A DNA stretch of 21,531 bases from Brevibacterium picturae (GCF_030453725.1 NZ_JAKDJU010000036.1:1-21531), one strand, 5' to 3'; shown: positions 6,528 through 14,163, counted from the stretch's first letter. Made by a program: numbers and translations. The notes: a model not told the origin generated them from the sequence alone.

Positions 6528-6857
6528 ACTGCTCCCGGGATCGGTGCCGTGGGTCCGCCACAGCTCCTCGAGATCATCGACGCCGACGAAGGCCGAGCGG
6601 ACCACCTTCTCATGCGTGTGCGCAGTGGCCTCGTCGTCCCAGTGCTCCCGAGCTGTGGGCAACAGCGCCTCAGGGAGCACACCAGCGGCGTTGACGACCC
6701 TCCACCAGGTGACATTCGACCCGAATTCCTTCATCACGCGTCCGACATAGCGCGGCGAGCAGGAGGCGATCAGTCCGACGGTGCCGTAGGTGGCCACTCG
6801 GCCCTCGGGAACGAGTTCGACGATGCGCAGCACTCGCTCGACAACCACCTCGTCCAT
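6525..6857 (-). CDS. Alkyltransferase-like protein (MGMT family, no active cysteine)
   Basis: This 110-residue protein covers the DNA-binding domain of O6-alkylguanine-DNA alkyltransferases. VATYGTV (21-27) supplies the base-flipping tyrosine (Y24) and SPRYVGRVM (34-42) supplies the arginine-finger position (R36). The PCHRV active-site motif is replaced by TWWRVV (50-55), with tryptophan at the acceptor-cysteine position. Known alkyltransferase-like (ATL) proteins with Trp at that position bind O6-alkylguanine without repairing it and hand the lesion to nucleotide excision repair. The ATG at 6857 has GGGAGG 9 nt upstream; the frame stays open to 7184, but that part is antisense to tatB and lacks family similarity. 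It occupies the position of sigE-rseA-htrA in M. tuberculosis. Confidence 0.85.
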   Translation of the reverse strand: MDEVVVERVLRIVELVPEGRVATYGTVGLIASCSPRYVGRVMKEFGSNVTWWRVVNAAGVLPEALLPTAREHWDDEATAHTHEKVVRSAFVGVDDLEELWRTHGTDPGSS

Positions 6858-6995
6858 CTGCTCGCCTCCCTGTAGTCTGCTGTTCCTCGGCCGAATATGC
6901 TGCCGTTGTCCGGTCGCACGTGGAGTGGATGAGCCTGCCTGTGATGCCCGCTCCATCCTGTGCTGACCGTGAGTCGAGCATACTGCGGTGCACGG

Positions 6996-7001
6996 TAGAC
7001 T
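6996..7001 (+). promoter_or_regulatory. -10 hexamer of tatB (leaderless promoter)
   Basis: TAGACT, 7 nt (TGTTCTC), then the ATG at 7009. No Shine-Dalgarno sequence is present, which fits a leaderless mRNA. No convincing -35 is visible. Confidence 0.6.
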
Positions 7002-7008
7002 TGTTCTC

Positions 7009-7485
7009 ATGTTGGGTATCAACGGCACCGAAATGTTGATCCTGGTGGTAGTCGTACTGGTCGTCATCGGGCCCAAACGCCTGCCCGAATACGCGCAGAA
7101 GCTGCGTGAACTCGTGCGACAGATGCGGCGCATGGCCGAGGGAGCGAAGGACAGTGTGCGGCGCGACTTCGGGGACGACTTCAACGATGTGGACTGGCAG
7201 AAGCTGGACCCACGTCAGTACGATCCGCGTCGGATCGTGCGTGAGGCCCTCGTCGAAGAGGATTCGGCCATCCGTGAGTCCAAGCTTCGCGAGTCCTCGG
7301 CTGCGTCGAGTGACAAGTCCGCTCAGTCGATCGACGCGGGTGCCGAAGACTCCCCAGACGGTGTCGAGGATTCCGAGACTGGCGATTCTCGACCGCGGCC
7401 CCAGTCACCGATCGAACGCTTCCAGGCTCAGTCGGTGATGCGCGATCGCTCCGCCACCGCGCCCTTCGACTCCGAAGCGACCTGA
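7009..7485 (+). CDS. tatB: Sec-independent (Tat) translocase subunit TatB
   Basis: TatB binds twin-arginine signal peptides with TatC and presents folded proteins to the TatA pore at the cytoplasmic membrane. The 158-residue protein has the short outward N-terminus with conserved E8, one hydrophobic helix (about 9-20), the Gly-Pro hinge at 21-22 (IGPKRLPEYA), an amphipathic helix (28-50), and then DFxDVDWxKLDPRQYDPRRIV, which is typical of actinobacterial TatB. The tail from about 90 is acidic, Ser-rich and probably disordered. The frame is open from 6988, but the ATG at 7009 gives the proper TatB N-terminus and lies 7 nt from a -10 hexamer. It converges with the polysaccharide deacetylase gene (23 nt apart) with no hairpin terminator visible between them. 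tatA and tatC are not in the window. Confidence 0.93.
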   Translation: MLGINGTEMLILVVVVLVVIGPKRLPEYAQKLRELVRQMRRMAEGAKDSVRRDFGDDFNDVDWQKLDPRQYDPRRIVREALVEEDSAIRESKLRESSAASSDKSAQSIDAGAEDSPDGVEDSETGDSRPRPQSPIERFQAQSVMRDRSATAPFDSEAT

Positions 7486-7508
7486 ACCCAGCAGACCGAG
7501 GCGACCGG

Positions 7509-8945
7509 TCAGTTCTTCTCCACCGCGGGATGTTCCGGGTTCGAGCACAGTTCGTCGCCGTAGCCGCGGCAGAAGTAGGAGCCGCCCTTTTCGAATCCTA
7601 TCCCCGCGAACAGCCGGCTGACGGTGACCGGGTGGAGTCCTTTGTCCTTCACGGTGCTGAAGACCCCGGGGGCGGCATCGACCGTCGTGGGATGGATCGA
7701 GTGCATGAGGACGATCGACCCCGGACCGGCATCGGCTCTGACGGCAGAGACGGTCCGATGAGAGTCCTTGTGCTTCCAATCGCCGGTGTCGACGTCCCAG
7801 ATGATGGCTGGTCGCCCGAGAGCCGACGCAGCCGATCTGTCGAGTGCTCCGAAGGGCGGGCGCACCAGCTCAGGAGCCCTCGAGACCGCTGCTGTGAGCG
7901 TCCTGTCGGTCCTCTTGACCTCGGTCCTGACCGCGGCGCTGCTCATACGGTCGAGTCGTGGATGAGAAAACGTGTGGTTGGCGACTTCGTGCCCGGCGGC
8001 CGAGATCCGCTTCGTCATGGCCGGGTCTGCGGCCACCCGGCTGCCGACGAGGAAATAGGTGAGGCGGACCTGCGCCGTGGCCGCCTCCTTGAGCAGTCGA
8101 TTCTCGACCGCAGGCTTCCCGGGGCCGTCATCATAGGTCAGCGCCACGCAGGGCAGCAGCGTGCACGAGAAGTCGGGGTCACGCTCGTCCGCACCCGTGG
8201 GCAGATCCAGCGGGGTCCGGAGCGAGTCGACGACTCGTGTGCCCAGGGGAGTCAGATCGGTGGCGGTCAGCGGTTCGCCGCCGATGGTCAGGCTTCCGGA
8301 CTCGTCAGCGGCCACCTCGGCGGGGTCGATCGTCGAGGAGAACATGTCCTGGACATGAATCGTCGTGTCGTGGGCGAGGTCTGTGAGCACTGCCCAGGTC
8401 TTCTCTGCGGGCGAATGCACTGTCAACGAGGACACGAGGAAGTCTCCACCGGCCGCGATGAGGCGATTGCTGACCTCCACATCCGTGGACGCGGTGTGGT
8501 GGTGACCGTCGTCGGCCTCCTTCGCCGAGGCGGCCGTGGCCGGAACGAATGCCGTGGACTCCCAGCGGTGGACCGGTGATGTCGCCACAGGGGAGTAGGC
8601 CCGGTGGCCGTGGAAGCCACCTGCCGATCTGATGGTTCGCAGAAGAGTCTTCTCGGTGGCAGAGTTCAGTGAGTTCGCACCGGGCAGGCCGAAGACATGG
8701 ATGTTCGTCTTCGGATCGCGTGTGTCATCGACCATCGCGTAGCTGCGGATGCTCTGCCTCAGCGCGTCGAGGTTCGCCTCTGCCGTCGCGGCGCTGTCCC
8801 TGTCCCGCCCGGGATCAGGGCTCTGCCGACCGGTGCGAGTGGGGTCGTTCCGGGTGGGTCCGGACACGACGCATCCGGCAATGAGGGTCAGGACCGCGCA
8901 GGCTGCGAGAAGTGCGACAATGCCTCGGGTGCGGTGGACGATCAC
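7509..8945 (-). CDS. Lipoprotein polysaccharide deacetylase (NodB/CE4)
   Basis: This predicted lipoprotein of 478 residues has a signal segment (7-24) and lipobox LIAGC with Cys25. Residues about 55-260 form a separate extracytoplasmic domain similar in layout to the N-terminal half of PdaC/PgdA-type enzymes. The NodB domain at about 265-450 has all five CE4 motifs: TYDDGP (270-275), HTFSHP (324-329), RPPFG (362-366), WDVDTGDW (383-390) and LMHS (413-416). These zinc enzymes remove N-acetyl groups from peptidoglycan or other cell-surface glycans. A short C-terminal extension contains C459 and C467, which could form a disulphide. The GTG at 8945 is 5 nt after the mrp stop, suggesting an operon. 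The ribosome-binding site is poor, so translation may be coupled to mrp. The natural substrate is not known. Confidence 0.9.
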   Translation of the reverse strand: MIVHRTRGIVALLAACAVLTLIAGCVVSGPTRNDPTRTGRQSPDPGRDRDSAATAEANLDALRQSIRSYAMVDDTRDPKTNIHVFGLPGANSLNSATEKTLLRTIRSAGGFHGHRAYSPVATSPVHRWESTAFVPATAASAKEADDGHHHTASTDVEVSNRLIAAGGDFLVSSLTVHSPAEKTWAVLTDLAHDTTIHVQDMFSSTIDPAEVAADESGSLTIGGEPLTATDLTPLGTRVVDSLRTPLDLPTGADERDPDFSCTLLPCVALTYDDGPGKPAVENRLLKEAATAQVRLTYFLVGSRVAADPAMTKRISAAGHEVANHTFSHPRLDRMSSAAVRTEVKRTDRTLTAAVSRAPELVRPPFGALDRSAASALGRPAIIWDVDTGDWKHKDSHRTVSAVRADAGPGSIVLMHSIHPTTVDAAPGVFSTVKDKGLHPVTVSRLFAGIGFEKGGSYFCRGYGDELCSNPEHPAVEKN

Positions 8946-8950
8946 GCGGA

Positions 8951-10075
8951 TCAGACCGGGCTGAGGCCCAAAGACCTGCCGGACAGACCGCGCGAGCGAT
9001 GGCCCAGTGCCGAGGCCAAGGAGGCGAATTCGCGTGCGGCGGGGGAGTCGGGCTGTCCCAGGACCACAGGGGTCCCTGAGTCCGAGCCTTCGCGAACCTG
9101 CGTATCGAGCGGCACCTGTGCCAGCAGTTCGACCTGGGTACCGACCGTCGTGGACAGGTTCGCGGCCACCTGGGCACCGCCACCGGAGCCGAAGACATCC
9201 ATCCGGGTGCCGTCGGGCAGCTCCATCCAGGACATGTTCTCGATCACTCCGGCCAGATGCTGGTCGGTCTGGGTGGCGATGGAGCCGGCGCGTTCGGCGA
9301 CCTGCGCGGCCGCCTGCTGAGGTGTCGTGACGACGAGGAGTTCGGATCCCGGGAGCAGCTGCGCCACGGAGATCGCGATGTCACCGGTGCCCGGCGGCAG
9401 GTCGAGGAGGAGGACGTCGAGATCACCCCAGAAGACGTCGGTGAGGAACTGCTGGAGGGCGCGGTGGAGCATCGGGCCCCGCCACACGACGGCTTGGTTG
9501 GCAGGCACGAACATGCCGATGCTCATCACCTTCACGTCATGGGCGACCTGGGGGATGATCATGTCATCGACGCGGGTCGGTTTGCCCGAGAGTCCGAGCA
9601 TCGTCGGGATCGAGAAGCCGTAGATGTCGGCGTCGACGACGCCGACCCGCAATCCGCTCTGGGCCAGGGAGACGGCGAGGTTCGCGGTGATCGAGGACTT
9701 GCCCACACCGCCCTTTCCCGAAGCGATGGCATAGACCTTCGTCAGGGAGTCGGGCTTGTTGAATGGGACCTCGCGGCTGGTGCCGGGACCCTGGAGCTTC
9801 TCGCGCATCGCTGTGCGCTGTTCGGGTGTCATGGTGCCGAGGATCACGGACACCTCGGTGACGCCGTCGACCTTCGACACCGCAGCCGTGGTGTCCTTGG
9901 TGATCGTGTCCTTGAGGGGACAACCGGCGATGGTGAGAAGAACGGTGACGGTGACTTCTCCGCCGTCGATGCTGATGTCGTCGACCATGTCGAGTTCGAC
10001 GATGTTGCGGCGGATCTCCGGGTCGATGACGCCTGTCAGAGCTTCCCGAACAGTGTCCTCAGATGGCGCACTCAT
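8951..10075 (-). CDS. mrp: Mrp/NBP35-family P-loop ATPase, Fe-S carrier-like
   Basis: This 374-residue protein has an N-terminal MIP18/DUF59 domain (about 6-80, with C52 in TIAGCPL) followed by a ParA/MinD-type ATPase. The deviant Walker A motif is GKGGVGKSS (120-128), the next acidic motif is VDADIYG (148-154), and LLLDLPPGTGD is the Walker B region. The family loads or transfers iron-sulphur clusters. After ENMSW the sequence runs MELPDGTRMDVFGSGGG, so the CxxC pair that bridges a [4Fe-4S] cluster in ApbC-type proteins is absent. The ATG at 10075 is preferred because AAAGGA (10083-10088) lies 7 nt upstream; a GTG at 10081 would be too close. It follows the DUF1003 gene (stop at 10099) and precedes the deacetylase. 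Confidence 0.9.
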   Translation of the reverse strand: MSAPSEDTVREALTGVIDPEIRRNIVELDMVDDISIDGGEVTVTVLLTIAGCPLKDTITKDTTAAVSKVDGVTEVSVILGTMTPEQRTAMREKLQGPGTSREVPFNKPDSLTKVYAIASGKGGVGKSSITANLAVSLAQSGLRVGVVDADIYGFSIPTMLGLSGKPTRVDDMIIPQVAHDVKVMSIGMFVPANQAVVWRGPMLHRALQQFLTDVFWGDLDVLLLDLPPGTGDIAISVAQLLPGSELLVVTTPQQAAAQVAERAGSIATQTDQHLAGVIENMSWMELPDGTRMDVFGSGGGAQVAANLSTTVGTQVELLAQVPLDTQVREGSDSGTPVVLGQPDSPAAREFASLASALGHRSRGLSGRSLGLSPV

Positions 10076-10082
10076 GTTCACG

Positions 10083-10088
10083 TCCTTT
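10083..10088 (-). promoter_or_regulatory. Ribosome-binding site that fixes the mrp start
   Basis: AAAGGA on the minus strand is 7 nt before the ATG at 10075 but directly abuts the in-frame GTG at 10081, so it selects the ATG. Confidence 0.7.
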
Positions 10089-10098
10089 CTCGTCCCGA

Positions 10099-10650
10099 TC
10101 AGTCGTCTCGGGGCCTCCAGCCTACCTGCTCGTCGTCGGACCGGTCACTTCGGACAGGGTCGTTGGCGGGTCCCTTCGCGTCTTCCTCGAGTTCCTTGAG
10201 CAGGTCCTTGAGCTCGGAGCGGATGAAGTCGCGGGTCGCCACCTCACGCATGGCGATGCGCAGTGCTGCGACCTCACGGGCCAGGTATTCGGTGTCGGCG
10301 AGGTTGCGCTCTGCCCGCTGCCTGTCGTGTTCGAACTCCACGCGGTCGCGGTCGGTGCTGCGGTTCTCCGCCAGCAGGATCAGCGGCGCGGCATAGGAGG
10401 CCTGCAGCGACAGGATCAGCGTCAGGAGCGTGAAGTTCAACGACCGAGGGTCGAACTGCCAGGCCTCGGGAAGAAGCGTGTTCCAGATCAGCCAAACGGC
10501 GCAGAACACGGTCATTCCGACGAGGAAGGCGGGAGTTCCCATGAATCGGGCGAAGCCCTCGGCGCCACGTCCGAAGGTCTCCGGAGACATCGCGATGCTG
10601 GGAAGTCTGCGTCTGCTCGAACGGGGAACGTCGAAATCGTCAGCAGCCAT
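10099..10650 (-). CDS. DUF1003 membrane protein
   Basis: The 183-residue protein has two closely spaced transmembrane helices (about 37-58 and 73-94) joined by a short loop, FDPRSLNF. The second helix ends in the family signature around LSLQASYAAPLILLAENR and DRDR (101-104 region), followed by a charged cytoplasmic coiled-coil-like tail (105-165). The molecular function of DUF1003 is not established. The ATG at 10650 is 2 nt after the MgtE-like stop with AGGGG just ahead, so translation is almost certainly coupled. The order MgtE-like, DUF1003, mrp matches Rv1232c-Rv1231c-Rv1229c of M. tuberculosis (from memory), and suggests the membrane protein partners the soluble sensor-like protein upstream. 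Confidence 0.88.
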   Translation of the reverse strand: MAADDFDVPRSSRRRLPSIAMSPETFGRGAEGFARFMGTPAFLVGMTVFCAVWLIWNTLLPEAWQFDPRSLNFTLLTLILSLQASYAAPLILLAENRSTDRDRVEFEHDRQRAERNLADTEYLAREVAALRIAMREVATRDFIRSELKDLLKELEEDAKGPANDPVRSDRSDDEQVGWRPRDD

Positions 10651-10652
10651 GG

Positions 10653-11927
10653 CTATCCCCTCCTGTGATCATCGCGCCCGGAGACCCGCCAGTCATCGGG
10701 CAGCAGCTCGTCGAGGACGTCATCGACGGTGACCACGCCGATGAGGTGGTCGTTCTCGTCGGTGATCGGCACCGACACCAGATTGTACGCCGCCAGCAGT
10801 TTGGTCACCTCGCCCAGCGGCGACTCCGGTGGCAGCGGTTCGACCTCCGTGTCGAGCATGATGCCGACAGCCTCGTGCGGCGGGTGGCGCAGCATCTCCT
10901 GGATGTGGACGATGCCCAGATACTTGCCCGTCGGGGTCTCGATCGGCTGGCGGCAGACGAAGACCGCCGCCGCCAGTGCCGCGGGAAGGTCTTCCCGGCG
11001 GACATGGGCCAGCGCCTCGGCGACGGTGGTCTCCGGGGTCAGGATGACCGGTTCTGTGGTCATCAGCCCACCGGCGGTGTCGTCATCGTAGGACAGCAGG
11101 GTCCGCACATCCTCGGCGTCATCGGGCTCCATCAGGGTGAGGAAGCGTTCTGCCTGCTCATCGCTGAGTTCGCCGAGGAGGTCGGCCGCGTCATCGGGCT
11201 CCATCTCTTCGAGCACGGTGACCGCACGTTGGGTGTCGAGGGAGGAGAGCACCTCGACCCGAGTCTCGTCGGGCAGCTCCTCGATGACATCGGCCAGACG
11301 CTCGTCGTCGAGGGCTCGGGCGACCTGGAGGCGACGTTCGGCCTTCATCTCGAACAGGACGTCGGCGAGGTCGGCCGGCTTCGTGTCCTGGTAGGCGGCG
11401 ATGAGCTGTGTCGCCTCCTGGTCGACGTCGGAGTCTGCCGGGTGCTCGGTGTCGGTCCACGAGATCTGCATCGTCTCACCGCGCCGGCGGAAGGCGGAGA
11501 ACGCACTGCGCTCCTGGACTCTGCGCACGAAGAGGCGAGTGACCTCCCAGTCCTTGTTGACCTGCTGTTCGATGCCGACGTCCTCGATCTGGATGGGGGA
11601 GTCATCGTCGCGCAGTCGCAGGCGGCGGTCGAGGAGGTCGTTGATGACCAGCGTCTCCGAGCGGCGCTGTTCGAAGCGTCGCATGTTCACCAGACCGGTG
11701 GTGATGACCTGACCGGAGTCGATTGAGGTCACCCTGCCCATCGGCACGAACACCCGTCGTCGCCCGGGAACTTCGACGACGAGGCCGATGACCCGTGGGA
11801 ACTGCCGCATGGTTGCGCGGTAGACGATGACGGCATCCCGGACACGACCGACCTGGTCCCCGAGAGGGTCGAAGACGGGGACGGCGATGAGGCGCGCGAC
11901 GAAGACTCTTTTCGGTGGACCACTCAT
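10653..11927 (-). CDS. MgtE_N/CBS-domain protein without transport domain
   Basis: This 424-residue soluble protein has PRC-barrel-like segments (about 8-70 and 110-155), an MgtE_N helical superhelix (about 175-280, with repeated acidic EMEPDDAADLL and LMEPDDAEDV), and a CBS pair (about 287-346 and 350-407). In MgtE the N and CBS domains bind Mg2+ and gate the pore, but here the frame stops after CBS and no membrane domain follows. It is therefore a regulatory or sensor module, although databases often label it a magnesium transporter. The DUF1003 gene, 2 nt downstream, could supply a membrane partner (inference). The ATG at 11927 has TAGGCT 7 nt upstream; an open extension to 12023 lacks family similarity. 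It corresponds to Rv1232c. Confidence 0.88.
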   Translation of the reverse strand: MSGPPKRVFVARLIAVPVFDPLGDQVGRVRDAVIVYRATMRQFPRVIGLVVEVPGRRRVFVPMGRVTSIDSGQVITTGLVNMRRFEQRRSETLVINDLLDRRLRLRDDDSPIQIEDVGIEQQVNKDWEVTRLFVRRVQERSAFSAFRRRGETMQISWTDTEHPADSDVDQEATQLIAAYQDTKPADLADVLFEMKAERRLQVARALDDERLADVIEELPDETRVEVLSSLDTQRAVTVLEEMEPDDAADLLGELSDEQAERFLTLMEPDDAEDVRTLLSYDDDTAGGLMTTEPVILTPETTVAEALAHVRREDLPAALAAAVFVCRQPIETPTGKYLGIVHIQEMLRHPPHEAVGIMLDTEVEPLPPESPLGEVTKLLAAYNLVSVPITDENDHLIGVVTVDDVLDELLPDDWRVSGRDDHRRG

Positions 11928-11934
11928 GCTCTCA

Positions 11935-11940
11935 AGCCTA
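11935..11940 (-). promoter_or_regulatory. -10 hexamer of the MgtE-like operon (leaderless promoter)
   Basis: TAGGCT, 7 nt (TGAGAGC), then ATG at 11927. It probably drives the MgtE-like, DUF1003, mrp and deacetylase genes as one transcript. Confidence 0.6.
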
Positions 11941-12045
11941 CGGGGTGATGCCCGAGGTGTGGGGCAAGCGCGCGTGATGCTCCGGCGGCGAGAGCCGAAG
12001 AAACGGGCGTCGGCGCGCGCCATTCCGACATCACTTGTTGTTCAT

Positions 12046-12051
12046 TAGGCT
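12046..12051 (+). promoter_or_regulatory. Possible -10 of the phosphoesterase gene
   Basis: TAGGCT lies 92 nt before the ATG at 12144, with a poor -35 candidate around 12023-12028. Unlike the leaderless genes, this one has a good ribosome-binding site (AAGGAG, 12128-12133), so a long leader is consistent. The overlapping string GTTCATTAGG resembles one half of an actinobacterial PHO box but no second half is seen. Confidence 0.3.
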
Positions 12052-12143
12052 GTCGCACCGCTGTCACACAGGTGTCTCTCAGACTCCGTAGCGTCCTTGT
12101 CCGGCAGATCTTCCGGCTATCGATAACAAGGAGACCAACCAAT

Positions 12144-14072
12144 ATGTCTGAAAGACGACTTCGACCCAGCGCGGTGGCGGGGCTGAGCGCCTGTGCCGCC
12201 CTCGCCGTGATGGCGCCGCTGGCAGGAGCCAGCACCGCATCGGCGGCCGAGGCTCCCGCCGAACTCTATGAGGGGCATGTGCAGGTCGACCGCGGTCAGG
12301 CCGATGACCCGGAAACGCTGCAGGGACAGGTATTCGACGACGTCAACGAGAACTCGAAGCTCGACGGGGACGAGACAGGCATCCCCGGTGTCGCCGTCAC
12401 CAACGGCATCGACGTCGTGCAGACCGATGGTCAGGGCACCTACGAGCTGCCGGTTCGAGAGAATATGACGGTCTCCATCACGCAGCCCTCCGGCTGGCAG
12501 GTGCCCGTCGACTCGGACAATTTCGCCCAGTTCAGCTACAACCATCTTCCGGAAGGATCCCCAGGGGACTTCAAATACGGTGGGATCGAACCCACCGGTG
12601 GGACTCCCAAGGCAGTGAACTTCCCGATGATCGAGTCCGAAGCGACCGCCTCGGCGAAGCAGGACTGCGCCATCGCCTCCGACACTCAGGCCTATGACAA
12701 AACCGAAATGGGCTATGCCCGCGACGGAGCGGTGGGTGATCTGGCCGATCGCAGCGATTACCAGGGCTGCGGCGTCCTCCTCCTCGGCGACAACGTCGGC
12801 GACGACCTCAGCCTCAACGACGAACTCCGTGACATCTACTCCGAGATGAACGGTCCCGTCCGTGCCGCGCCGGGCAATCATGACCAGGACTACGACTCGC
12901 CGGACGACGCCCACGCCCTTGACACCTTCCGTGACCAGTTCGGCCCCGGCCACTTCTCCTACGATGTCGGCAAGACCCACTTCGTCGTCCTCGACAGCAT
13001 CGAGTACTCGGGCAACGAGTCGACGAAGAAGTACAAGGAGAAGATCGGCGAGGATCAGCTCGAATGGCTGGCCAACGACCTCAGGAACGTGCCGAAGAAC
13101 GCCCACGTGGTCATCGCCACGCACGCTCCGATCGTCGACCACCAGCAGGTCATCGTCGATGATGCGAGCGATCTCTACGACATCATCGGCGACTACCCGA
13201 ACGCGGTGACCGTCGGTGGGCACACGCACACGCAGGAGAACCTCATCGCCGGCGAACAGCGTGAGGAATGGGCGGCCGAAGGCATCGACGAGCTCCCGAA
13301 CACCCAGATCGTCGCCGGCGCGGTCTCCGGCGACTGGTACTCGGGCGGGCTCAACGCAGACGGGCTTCCCTACGCCTTCACCCGCGACGGATCGGAGCCC
13401 GGCGTGCTCACCCTCGAGTTCGACGGCGCCGACCGCAGCGAACGTTACACGGTGCGCAACGAATCCGATGACCACCAGCTGCTGCTGGGCGTGAACTCAC
13501 CCGAATGGCGCGAATGGGCGCAGGAGGCACAGGACTGGCAGGATGCCGACAAGGCGGGCACCGAACCTGAGGCCATCTCCGAGCGCGTCGTCACCCGTGA
13601 TGATCTCAAGCAGGGTGAGACCTGGCTGACCTCGAGCTTCCTGGCCGGCACCTCGGACGCCCGGGTCGAGATGAGCTTCGACGGCAAGGCCAACGTCCTC
13701 GCCGAGCACACTCAGCCCGGCAAGGGCGAAGCGCTGGCCAAGGGATGGGAGTACACCGACCCGTACACGGCTTCGCAGAACCTGCGCACATCCGGCAGCG
13801 TCGGGCAGACGAGCTCGCACCTGTGGCGCGCTGAGATCCCGTCCGATCTCGATCTCGGCACGCACAGCGCCGAGGTGACCGGCACAGACCGGTACGGCCG
13901 CCAGTACACGGAGACCATCCGCTTCACCGTCGTCGAGGACGAGGCCGCCGCAGCAGCAGCCTCGGAGAAGAAGCTGGCCAAGGACGGCTTCGACACTCAG
14001 CAGGAGACGAAGGTCGACGAAGATGACCGTCAGGGGCTCGACTCCGACGAGGCTCGCAAGGCCTCGAACTGA
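12144..14072 (+). CDS. Secreted calcineurin-like metallophosphoesterase
   Basis: This 642-residue protein is exported: an Arg-rich n-region, a hydrophobic core (about 11-29) and an Ala-x-Ala site near ASAAEA (32-37). Residues 58-110 form an Ig-like N domain with a calcium-loop-like DVNENSKLDGDE (66-77). The phosphoesterase core carries SDTQ (179-182), LLGDN (213-217), GNHD (244-247), ATHAP (325-329) and GGHTH (358-362), the order of metal ligands in this superfamily. A C-terminal beta domain (about 440-595) and a charged tail follow. There is no LPXTG motif or membrane anchor, so it is probably released or wall-associated. The start at 12144 has AAGGAG 10 nt upstream; a longer frame from 12072 would put charged residues before the signal peptide. 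The substrate is unknown; phosphate scavenging from organic phosphates is plausible. Confidence 0.9.
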   Translation: MSERRLRPSAVAGLSACAALAVMAPLAGASTASAAEAPAELYEGHVQVDRGQADDPETLQGQVFDDVNENSKLDGDETGIPGVAVTNGIDVVQTDGQGTYELPVRENMTVSITQPSGWQVPVDSDNFAQFSYNHLPEGSPGDFKYGGIEPTGGTPKAVNFPMIESEATASAKQDCAIASDTQAYDKTEMGYARDGAVGDLADRSDYQGCGVLLLGDNVGDDLSLNDELRDIYSEMNGPVRAAPGNHDQDYDSPDDAHALDTFRDQFGPGHFSYDVGKTHFVVLDSIEYSGNESTKKYKEKIGEDQLEWLANDLRNVPKNAHVVIATHAPIVDHQQVIVDDASDLYDIIGDYPNAVTVGGHTHTQENLIAGEQREEWAAEGIDELPNTQIVAGAVSGDWYSGGLNADGLPYAFTRDGSEPGVLTLEFDGADRSERYTVRNESDDHQLLLGVNSPEWREWAQEAQDWQDADKAGTEPEAISERVVTRDDLKQGETWLTSSFLAGTSDARVEMSFDGKANVLAEHTQPGKGEALAKGWEYTDPYTASQNLRTSGSVGQTSSHLWRAEIPSDLDLGTHSAEVTGTDRYGRQYTETIRFTVVEDEAAAAAASEKKLAKDGFDTQQETKVDEDDRQGLDSDEARKASN

Positions 14073-14114
14073 TCGAATCCCCTGAGCGAGGCTGTCGAGG
14101 CAGATTCGCATAGG

Positions 14115-14163
14115 ACAGGGGCGGGCACGGACATCGCTGATATCCGTGCCCGCCCCTGTTTCT
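14115..14163 (+). terminator. Intrinsic terminator after the phosphoesterase gene
   Basis: A perfect 17-bp GC-rich stem (14115-14131 with 14143-14159) around an 11-nt loop is followed by TTTCTGT. It starts 43 nt after the phosphoesterase stop and lies between convergent genes, so it may serve both. Confidence 0.88.

Noticed and set aside
6872..6877. TAGTCT on the plus strand upstream of tatB as a second promoter
   Set aside because: It lies over 130 nt from the tatB start, no start codon follows at 6-7 nt and no -35 is seen; chance match likely.
12041..12051. PHO-box-like GTTCATTAGG before the phosphoesterase
   Set aside because: Only one imperfect half-site is visible; the actinobacterial PHO box needs a direct repeat. 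It is kept only as a remark.
12117..13475. 452-codon frame on the minus strand
   Set aside because: It is antisense to the secreted phosphoesterase, with no family features.
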